Assembly: GCA_938001995.1 (NCBI GenBank)
Contig: CALLAV010000037.1
Location: 1-10,924, forward strand
Reading direction: 5' to 3'
Source: an uncultured Amylibacter sp.
Lineage (GTDB): Bacteria > Pseudomonadota > Alphaproteobacteria > Rhodobacterales > Rhodobacteraceae
DNA length: 10,924 nucleotides
Of this stretch, positions 5,743-10,924 are shown in pieces. Under the pieces are notes generated by a model. It made no database searches. It was not told the DNA's origin and saw only the letters and a list, made by a program, of their open reading frames with translations. The translations under genes and the position numbers were made by a program. Positions within the stretch are counted from its first letter, which is position 1. Each line of letters opens with the position of its first letter.

Positions 5743-7158
5743 TTACAATCCTTTAGCGCGGTAGCTGTCTGCCACTTTGCCAATGGAAACCAGATAGGCC
5801 GCAGTACGGAGATCGTGTACATCCGCGCGTTCGTGCCAGACTTTGCGCATGTCCTGATAGGCTCCGCGCATCGTGTCCTCTAGGCCAGAGCGCACCAATT
5901 CCAGCTCCCCCGCACCGTGAAGATAACGCTGTTTGAAGGTGTCTGATAACTTTTGGCCTGATACATTTTCCAACTCGTCAATCAGCAAACGGTGGCGTTC
6001 TTCTTCCTGGCGGCGTTGCATGCGGCCAAATCGAATGTGGCTGAGGTTCTTCACCCATTCAAAGTAGGACACGGTTACACCGCCCGCGTTGGCGTACATG
6101 TCAGGAATAATGACGCAGCCTTTTTTACGTAGAATTTCATCCGCGCCAGAGGTCACAGGCCCGTTCGCGGCTTCGATGATAAGTGGCGTTTGAATGCGGG
6201 CTGCGTTTTCTAGATTGATGACACCTTCCATCGCCGCAGGGACCAAAATATCAGCGTCCATTTCCAAAATCGGGGCATCAGCGGGATGGATTTCACCCCC
6301 CGCAAATCCATCTGGGCTGCCGTATTCCATGAGGTGTTGTTTCAGTGCTTCGACATCAATTCCATCGGGATTGGTAATGCAGCCATTGTATTCCAGAACG
6401 CCAATAACCTTGCAGCCGTCTTCTTCGGACAGAAATTTCGCCGCGTGATAACCCACGTTGCCTAGGCCCTGCACGATGACCCGTTTGCCATCCAGAGTGC
6501 CTGACATGCCCGCAGCTTTGATGTCTTCGGGGTGGCGGAAGAATTCTTGCAGCGCGTATTGCACGCCACGGCCTGTGGCTTCGGTGCGGCCTTGGATGCC
6601 GCCACCTGAAATCGGCTTGCCCGTCACACAGGCACGCGCGTTGATATCAGTGGTGTTCATGCGTGCGTATTGGTCCGCGATCCACGCCATTTCACGCTCG
6701 CCCGTGCCCATGTCAGGTGCTGGCACGTTTTGCGATGGGTGAATCAAGTCCCGCTTGGCAAGTTCATAGGCAAAGCGGCGCGTGATGCGTTCCAACTCAT
6801 CCTCTTCCCATTCGCGCGGATCAATGCACAAACCGCCCTTGGACCCGCCAAACGGGGCCTCTACCAGCGCACATTTATACGTCATCAACGCCGCCAGAGC
6901 CTCAACCTCGTCTTGGTTGACAGACATGGCATAACGGATGCCGCCTTTTACAGGCTCCATGTGTTCGGAATGGACCGAGCGATAGCCCGTGAATGTCTGA
7001 ATGTCACCGCGCAAGCGTACACCAAATCGCACGGTGTAAGTGGCGTTGCACACCCTGATCTTCTCAACCAGTCCCGGGGGCAGCTGCATCAATTTGACAG
7101 CGTTGTTAAACATGATGTTGGTGGATTCGCGGAAACTTGGTTCAGCTTGGCGTGCCAT
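5743..7158 (-). CDS. gdhA: Glutamate dehydrogenase (Glu/Leu/Phe/Val dehydrogenase family)
   Basis: The 471-residue cytoplasmic enzyme interconverts glutamate and 2-oxoglutarate plus ammonium, linking nitrogen assimilation with the citric acid cycle. The substrate domain carries VKGGIRY with Lys71, Lys95, the catalytic GGSKGG with Lys107, and PAPDMGT with Asp149. The Rossmann domain shows GLGNVG (231-236), and Glu256 at the end of the second strand points to NAD+ preference. Residues about 371-424, between YFEWVKNL and SGLEDTM, form an insertion that lines up with the 'antenna' region of animal enzymes but is about ten residues shorter. The C-terminus has DLRTAAYLVSIGKV. AGGGG (7164-7168 on this strand) is five bases before the ATG. 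The gene is flanked by its own terminator and by that of typA, so it looks monocistronic. Confidence 0.95.
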   Translation of the reverse strand: MARQAEPSFRESTNIMFNNAVKLMQLPPGLVEKIRVCNATYTVRFGVRLRGDIQTFTGYRSVHSEHMEPVKGGIRYAMSVNQDEVEALAALMTYKCALVEAPFGGSKGGLCIDPREWEEDELERITRRFAYELAKRDLIHPSQNVPAPDMGTGEREMAWIADQYARMNTTDINARACVTGKPISGGGIQGRTEATGRGVQYALQEFFRHPEDIKAAGMSGTLDGKRVIVQGLGNVGYHAAKFLSEEDGCKVIGVLEYNGCITNPDGIDVEALKQHLMEYGSPDGFAGGEIHPADAPILEMDADILVPAAMEGVINLENAARIQTPLIIEAANGPVTSGADEILRKKGCVIIPDMYANAGGVTVSYFEWVKNLSHIRFGRMQRRQEEERHRLLIDELENVSGQKLSDTFKQRYLHGAGELELVRSGLEDTMRGAYQDMRKVWHERADVHDLRTAAYLVSIGKVADSYRAKGL

Positions 7159-7325
7159 GGTGGCCCCTGTTTTGTTTAAGAAACGACCGCCAACACCCGA
7201 ATTTTTCGCACCCGAGCATCACACGGTACATCCCTATAAGGACAGAATGTCACAGGAGTCGCAACCAATTTTTGCCCCTTTTTTGGGCAATGTGAAAACT
7301 CTTTTAAGTTGAAATGTGACTTTGC

Positions 7326-7360
7326 AAAAAGGGCGCTGCCTTTGTGTGACAGCGCCCTTT
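7326..7360 (-). terminator. Intrinsic terminator of typA
   Basis: AAAGGGCGCTG (7328-7338) and CAGCGCCCTTT (7350-7360) form a perfect 11-base-pair stem with an 11-base loop. On the minus strand it is followed by a run of T opposite A7326-A7330. It lies about 30 bases after the typA stop codon and insulates typA from gdhA. Confidence 0.9.
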
Positions 7361-7389
7361 AAATAGGATGGATTGGAACAATCGGGGGA

Positions 7390-9213
7390 TTATCCGTTTT
7401 CGACTTTCGCTGCGCGTTTGCGCTCGTGCGGGTCCAGATGAACCTTACGCAAGCGAATGGCGTTAGGCGTCACTTCGACCAGCTCATCCGTATCGATATA
7501 GGCAATGGCCTGTTCAAGGGACAGTTTCACAGGTGTCGTCAAACGCACGGCCTCGTCAGTACCGCTGGCGCGTACGTTGGTCAGCTGTTTGCCTTTCAAC
7601 GGGTTCACTTCCAGATCGTTTTCGCGGTTGTGTTCGCCAATGATCATGCCCTGATACACCGCTTCTTGTGCGCCGATAAAGAACTTGCCGCGATCTTCCA
7701 GCTTCCAGAGCGCAAAGGACACAGACGTGCCATTTTCCATAGAGATCAGAACACCAGCACGACGGCCAGGAATCGGCCCTTTGTGTGGGGCCCATTCGTG
7801 AAACACACGGTTCAACACGCCAGTGCCGCGTGTGTCGGTCAGGAATTCACCGTGATAGCCGATCAGACCACGAGACGGCACATGCGCGATGATGCGCGTT
7901 TTGCCCGCACCCGCCTGTTTCATCTCGGTCATTTCGCCTTTGCGTGCGCCCGTGATTTTTTCGATTACAGCGCCAGAATATTCGTCATCCACATCGATTG
8001 TGACTTCTTCGATTGGCTCGCAACGCACGCCGTCTATGTCTTGGAACAGAACTTTTGGGCGGGAAATCGACAGCTCGAACCCTTCGCGGCGCATGTTTTC
8101 GATCAACACGCCCATTTGCAATTCACCGCGACCCGCAACGTCGAACGCTTCGCCGCCAGATGTGTCTGTAACCTTAATGGCAACATTCACTTCGGCTTCT
8201 TTCATCAAACGGTCACGAATGACGCGCGATTGTACCTTTTTGCCGTCACGGCCAGCCAGCGGGCTGTCGTTGATGCCAAAAGTTACAGAAATGGTGGGGG
8301 GATCAATCGGCTGGGCTGGGATGGCGTCTGTTACGCTCATGGCACAGATGGTGTCGGCAACGGTGGCTTTGGCCATGCCTGCCAGCGTGACGATATCCCC
8401 TGCTTCGGCCAACTCAATTGCTTGCTGACCCAGACCACGGAACGCCATGATCTTGGTGGCACGGAAACTTTCGATTTGTGTGCCGTCGCGCGACAACGCT
8501 TTGACGGTTTCGCCTGCTTTTAGCGTGCCGCTTTCTACGCGGCCCGTCAGGATGCGGCCGATAAAGGGATCAGCGCCCAAAGTCGTTGCCAACATGCGGA
8601 ACGGTTCTTCGCGGGCTTTGATTTGTTTTGGTGTAGGAACGTGTTTCACGATCAGCTCGAACAACGCTGTCAGATCCTGACGCGGGCCGTCCAGTTCCAT
8701 ATCTGCCCAGCCAGAACGGCCAGACGCATACATAGACGGGAAATCCAATTGATCGTCATCCGCGCCCAAGTTCGCGAAAAGATCGAAACATTCATCCAGT
8801 GCGCGATCCGGTTCGGCGTCTGGCTTGTCCACTTTGTTCAGCACAACAATCGGACGCAAGCCCAGCGCCAATGCCTTGGATGTCACAAATTTGGTTTGTG
8901 GCATCGGGCCTTCAGCGGCGTCCACCAGCAAAACAACACCGTCCACCATGGACAGAATGCGTTCTACTTCGCCGCCAAAATCGGCGTGACCCGGAGTGTC
9001 CACAATGTTGATACGCGTGTCGTTCCATTCCACAGACGTGGCTTTCGCCAAAATCGTAATCCCGCGTTCACGTTCCAAATCATTGCTGTCCATGGCCCGT
9101 TCGGCCACGGCTTGATTTTCGCGAAATGCGCCAGACTGTTTCAGCAACTCGTCCACCAGCGTTGTTTTACCATGGTCAACGTGCGCGATAATCGCGATAT
9201 TTCTAAGTTCCAT
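7390..9213 (-). CDS. typA: Ribosome-associated GTPase TypA/BipA
   Basis: The 607-residue protein is a translational GTPase of the elongation-factor family that binds the 70S ribosome and supports 50S assembly and stress or cold adaptation. All GTP motifs are present: AHVDHGKT (10-17), RGITI with the switch I threonine (50-54), DTPGH (72-76) and NKVD (126-129). Domain II follows (about 200-300, [20 protein letters not shown]...), then domain III with [17 protein letters not shown], the EF-G-like domain V, and the BipA-specific C-terminal domain. The length matches the usual 600-615. The ribosome binding site is weak. A likely extended -10 box lies about 42 bases upstream, and the gene ends at a strong terminator, so it is probably expressed alone. 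Confidence 0.97.
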   Translation of the reverse strand: MELRNIAIIAHVDHGKTTLVDELLKQSGAFRENQAVAERAMDSNDLERERGITILAKATSVEWNDTRINIVDTPGHADFGGEVERILSMVDGVVLLVDAAEGPMPQTKFVTSKALALGLRPIVVLNKVDKPDAEPDRALDECFDLFANLGADDDQLDFPSMYASGRSGWADMELDGPRQDLTALFELIVKHVPTPKQIKAREEPFRMLATTLGADPFIGRILTGRVESGTLKAGETVKALSRDGTQIESFRATKIMAFRGLGQQAIELAEAGDIVTLAGMAKATVADTICAMSVTDAIPAQPIDPPTISVTFGINDSPLAGRDGKKVQSRVIRDRLMKEAEVNVAIKVTDTSGGEAFDVAGRGELQMGVLIENMRREGFELSISRPKVLFQDIDGVRCEPIEEVTIDVDDEYSGAVIEKITGARKGEMTEMKQAGAGKTRIIAHVPSRGLIGYHGEFLTDTRGTGVLNRVFHEWAPHKGPIPGRRAGVLISMENGTSVSFALWKLEDRGKFFIGAQEAVYQGMIIGEHNRENDLEVNPLKGKQLTNVRASGTDEAVRLTTPVKLSLEQAIAYIDTDELVEVTPNAIRLRKVHLDPHERKRAAKVENG

Positions 9214-9254
9214 CTGGATCGGCCTGTCTAAGGAAATAAGGTGTTTGGCGCGGC

Positions 9255-9263
9255 CTTATAGCA
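9255..9263 (-). promoter_or_regulatory. Possible extended -10 promoter of typA
   Basis: On the minus strand these bases read TGCTATAAG, matching the extended -10 pattern TGnTATAAT in most positions and placed about 42 bases before the typA start. No good -35 element stands 16-18 bases upstream, which is typical for extended -10 promoters. The assignment is by eye only. Confidence 0.35.
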
Positions 9264-9295
9264 TGATTGGCCACTTGGCTAGGGGAAAGGACAGA

Positions 9296-9353
9296 CTCGG
9301 GTTAAAGGGGCGCAGGCTTGGGCACATTCTGGCGCAATAATCTTTGACCCGAG
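9296..9353 (+). promoter_or_regulatory. Structured element upstream of the cupin-dioxygenase pair
   Basis: CTCGGGTTAAA (9296-9306) pairs with TTTGACCCGAG (9343-9353) over 11 positions with one G-U pair in RNA. Inside, GCGCAG (9310-9315) can pair with CTGGCGC (9329-9335) with one bulged base. The element ends 37 bases before the cupin ATG and is in the typA-cupin intergenic gap. It may be a leader structure, or a pair of operator half-sites; the right arm also contains TTGACC, a -35-like hexamer. Confidence 0.4.
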
Positions 9354-9390
9354 GGTTTCGCAAATGCAGGATATGTGAAAGGAGTCGCCT

Positions 9391-9774
9391 ATGCCAAAAC
9401 TCGCCGATTACCGAACCGTTGCCACCTTTGACCCCGCCACCTTCACGCGCATGGATATGTTGGGGCTAGAAGGACAAGATGTGCTTTGGAAAAACGTGTC
9501 TTTCAATGAAACAACGGGGCAGGGCAGTTATTTGATGATTATGGCGCCCGGCACGAAGTGTAACCCGCACCGTCACAACGGCGATGAGGAGTTCTTTATC
9601 GTCGAGGGCGATTTGCAAGACCACGATGGTCATCTTTATGTGGCGGGGGAATTCGTATCCCTTGCCCCTGGATCCGAGCACTTCTCCGTCTCGCCTTCGG
9701 GGTGCAAACTGGTGGTGACACAGCGCGGGCCTGAAACCAACTTTAGACACGGCGAATGGACACCGACACCATGA
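9391..9774 (+). CDS. Single-domain cupin protein, coupled to tryptophan 2,3-dioxygenase
   Basis: The 127-residue product is a one-barrel cupin. Motif 1, G-X5-HxH-X3-E-X6-G, is fully present at residues 54-73 with His60, His62 and Glu66 (Glu67 is an alternative); motif 2 is GEFVSLAPGSEHFSV (87-101) with His97. These four residues should bind one Fe(II), Mn(II) or Zn(II) ion. Relatives include small dioxygenases, isomerases and ChrR-like metal-sensing domains, so the reaction cannot be named. AAGGAG at 9379-9384, six bases from the ATG, fixes the start. The stop TGA (9772-9774) overlaps the ATG of the dioxygenase gene (ATGA), so both are probably translated together, and a role near tryptophan or kynurenine metabolism is a reasonable inference. 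Confidence 0.88.
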   Translation: MPKLADYRTVATFDPATFTRMDMLGLEGQDVLWKNVSFNETTGQGSYLMIMAPGTKCNPHRHNGDEEFFIVEGDLQDHDGHLYVAGEFVSLAPGSEHFSVSPSGCKLVVTQRGPETNFRHGEWTPTP

Positions 9775-10616
9775 CCGATAAAACACCCAAAGGCGGCACA
9801 ACGCCTGAATCCGCGACGCTCAATTTTTCGGACAAGATGTCTTACACCGACTATCTTGGGCTCGATCAGCTCCTGACGTCCCAGCATCCTTTGTCGAGCG
9901 CGCACGACGAGATGTTGTTCATTATCCAGCACCAAGCCTCTGAAATTTGGCTGCGTCTCGCGATCTATGAACTCGATGCTGCGCGCGGGCTGATTGCTAC
10001 AGGCGAAACCCGAATGGCGTTCAAAATGCTGACCCGTGTGGCGCGGATATTTGAGCAGCTAAACTCTGCTTGGGACGTTTTGCGCACGATGACGCCCTCC
10101 GAATACACCGAATTTCGCGATGATCTTGGCGCGTCCTCTGGGTTTCAATCGCACCAGTATCGCCTTGTGGAATATATGCTGGGCAACCGCAATCACACGC
10201 TGCTGAAACCCCACGCGCATCGCGAAGATCTGCACGGGGCGCTGGTAGCCGAATTGGCCAAGCCGAGCCTGTATGACACGGTTTTACATGCGTTGGCGGA
10301 TCAAGGGTTCGACGTGCCAAAAGACGTGCTAACCCGCGACCAATCGCAAAAACTGCCCCATTCCAAAGGGGTAGAGGCCGTTTGGAAGCAGATTTACCAA
10401 GACCCGCAAACCCATTGGGAAGCCTATGAGTTGGCGGAAAAGTTGGTGGATCTAGAGGATTATTTCCGTCGCTGGCGGTTCAACCATGTCACCACCGTGG
10501 AACGCATTATCGGCAACAAACGCGGGACTGGAGGCACGGGGGGCGTGTCCTACTTACATAAAATGTTGCAAGTGGAGTTGTTTCCCGAACTGTGGACCGT
10601 GCGCACCACCCTTTAA
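9771..10616 (+). CDS. kynA: Tryptophan 2,3-dioxygenase
   Basis: The 281-residue haem enzyme opens the indole ring of L-tryptophan with O2 to give N-formylkynurenine, the first step of the kynurenine pathway. Numbering is one less than the Xanthomonas enzyme throughout: Phe50 and the active-site base His54 (FIIQH), Tyr112 and the carboxylate-binding Arg116 (YTEFR), the haem ligand His239 (RFNHVTTVER), and Thr253 in RGTGGTGG. No essential residue is missing. The chosen ATG overlaps the cupin stop by four bases and has no ribosome binding site of its own, fitting translational coupling; ATG 9756, five codons upstream in frame, is an alternative. Other pathway genes (formamidase, kynureninase) are not in the window, and no hairpin terminator is evident after the stop. 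Confidence 0.96.
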   Translation: MTDKTPKGGTTPESATLNFSDKMSYTDYLGLDQLLTSQHPLSSAHDEMLFIIQHQASEIWLRLAIYELDAARGLIATGETRMAFKMLTRVARIFEQLNSAWDVLRTMTPSEYTEFRDDLGASSGFQSHQYRLVEYMLGNRNHTLLKPHAHREDLHGALVAELAKPSLYDTVLHALADQGFDVPKDVLTRDQSQKLPHSKGVEAVWKQIYQDPQTHWEAYELAEKLVDLEDYFRRWRFNHVTTVERIIGNKRGTGGTGGVSYLHKMLQVELFPELWTVRTTL

Positions 10617-10723
10617 GGGCAGTCAAAACGCATTGGCATTAGTTCAAATTGTAAAAACCTTATTTACGCCTTATTTCGCCACAAAATCTCCGCATCGCTT
10701 TTGTAAATAATCTCAACGGCCCT

Positions 10724-10771
10724 CAAAGCGGACGAGGTTTAGGGGTCTTCTTTCCAAAACGGACGAGGTTT
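10724..10771 (+). repeat. Two 17-base direct repeats upstream of the pilin-like gene
   Basis: CAAAGCGGACGAGGTTT (10724-10740) and CAAAACGGACGAGGTTT (10755-10771) agree at 16 of 17 positions. Their starts are 31 bases apart, close to three turns of DNA, so a protein binding both would sit on one face. They end 25 bases before the start codon at 10797 and would therefore lie in the promoter or 5' leader. Tandem regulator sites are a natural reading, but a local duplication cannot be excluded. Confidence 0.6.
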
Positions 10772-10796
10772 TGGTGCTAAACGAAGAGGCAGTAAT

Positions 10797-10924
10797 ATGA
10801 TTAAGTGTGCGAAGAAGTGCGCCGAAAATTCTGGTTGGACTCCGATCCAACGGATGAAAAATTGGATGACGGATGTCGACGGTGCTGTGACCGTCGATTG
10901 GGTCGTTCTGACCGCAACTATGAC
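10797..10924 (+). CDS. Pilin-like small protein, N-terminal part only
   Basis: This begins at ATG 10797, preceded by AGAGG (10785-10789) seven bases away, and runs off the right edge after 42 codons. Residues 28-40 read VDGAVTVDWVVLTA-like (DGAVTVDWVVLTA), a signature I know from short roseobacter proteins annotated as Flp/pilin-like, in which an acidic-Gly boundary precedes a hydrophobic helix. Residues 1-27 are unusual: two cysteines (C4 and C8), several lysines and three further methionines, any of which could be the real start (codons at 10854 or 10866). It would be an inner-membrane or pilus-type protein with a processed leader. The C-terminal part is outside the window. Confidence 0.6.
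   Translation, partial: MIKCAKKCAENSGWTPIQRMKNWMTDVDGAVTVDWVVLTATM

Noticed and set aside
7426..8523. Long plus-strand frame of 365 codons opposite typA
   Set aside because: It is a shadow of the typA coding sequence; its translation has no recognisable domain and typA is unmistakable on the other strand.
9344..9372. TTGACC / CAGGAT as -35 and -10 promoter of the cupin gene
   Set aside because: The spacing is 17 bases, but the -10 matches at only three positions and transcription would begin at the ribosome binding site, leaving almost no leader.

Overview
The window looks like a chromosomal segment of a marine alphaproteobacterium of the Roseobacter group (Rhodobacteraceae/Rhodobacterales). 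This rests on recognised protein types (a roseobacter-style 3-hydroxyisobutyrate-dehydrogenase-like protein with the core PVSGGCHRADTGN, a 471-residue glutamate dehydrogenase, TypA, and a small pilin-like protein with the core GAVTVDWVVLTA), on moderate G+C, and on compact gene packing. No tRNA, rRNA, CRISPR array, insertion sequence, integrase or phage gene was seen. The genus cannot be fixed from the sequence alone.

Layout, left to right. Positions 1-227 hold no convincing gene and end in a hairpin-forming leader. Next come a small lipoprotein (228-554, +) and a basic protein with one C-terminal membrane helix (631-1002, +). Facing them on the minus strand are a pirin-family protein (1006-1917) and, upstream of it in the same direction, a corrinoid/iron-sulfur protein of the reductive dehalogenase family (2001-3170). 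A divergent control region carrying a palindrome separates these from a beta-hydroxyacid-dehydrogenase-like oxidoreductase (3306-4268, +) and a small two-helix membrane protein (4352-4840, +). A very acidic membrane-anchored protein (4844-5521, -) converges on that pair.

The centre is housekeeping metabolism on the minus strand: glutamate dehydrogenase (5743-7158) and the ribosome-associated GTPase TypA/BipA (7390-9213). Each is followed by its own clear intrinsic terminator, so they appear to be separate transcription units. To the right, a cupin gene (9391-9774, +) overlaps tryptophan 2,3-dioxygenase (9771-10616, +) by four bases, giving a translationally coupled pair that starts the kynurenine route. 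The window ends inside a pilin-like gene (10797 onward, +) preceded by two near-identical 17-base direct repeats set 31 bases apart.

The observations most worth following are the short, apparently cytoplasmic reductive-dehalogenase homologue that keeps an apparent active-site Tyr/Asn/Arg set but lacks a Tat signal and a fused reductase; the duplicated anti-Shine-Dalgarno sequence ahead of the lipoprotein; the structured element ahead of the cupin-dioxygenase pair; the glutamate dehydrogenase with an insertion resembling the 'antenna' of animal enzymes; and the repeats ahead of the pilin-like gene. I did not find a clear new multi-gene system. The strongest candidate for an undescribed pathway is the dehalogenase-like/pirin pair.
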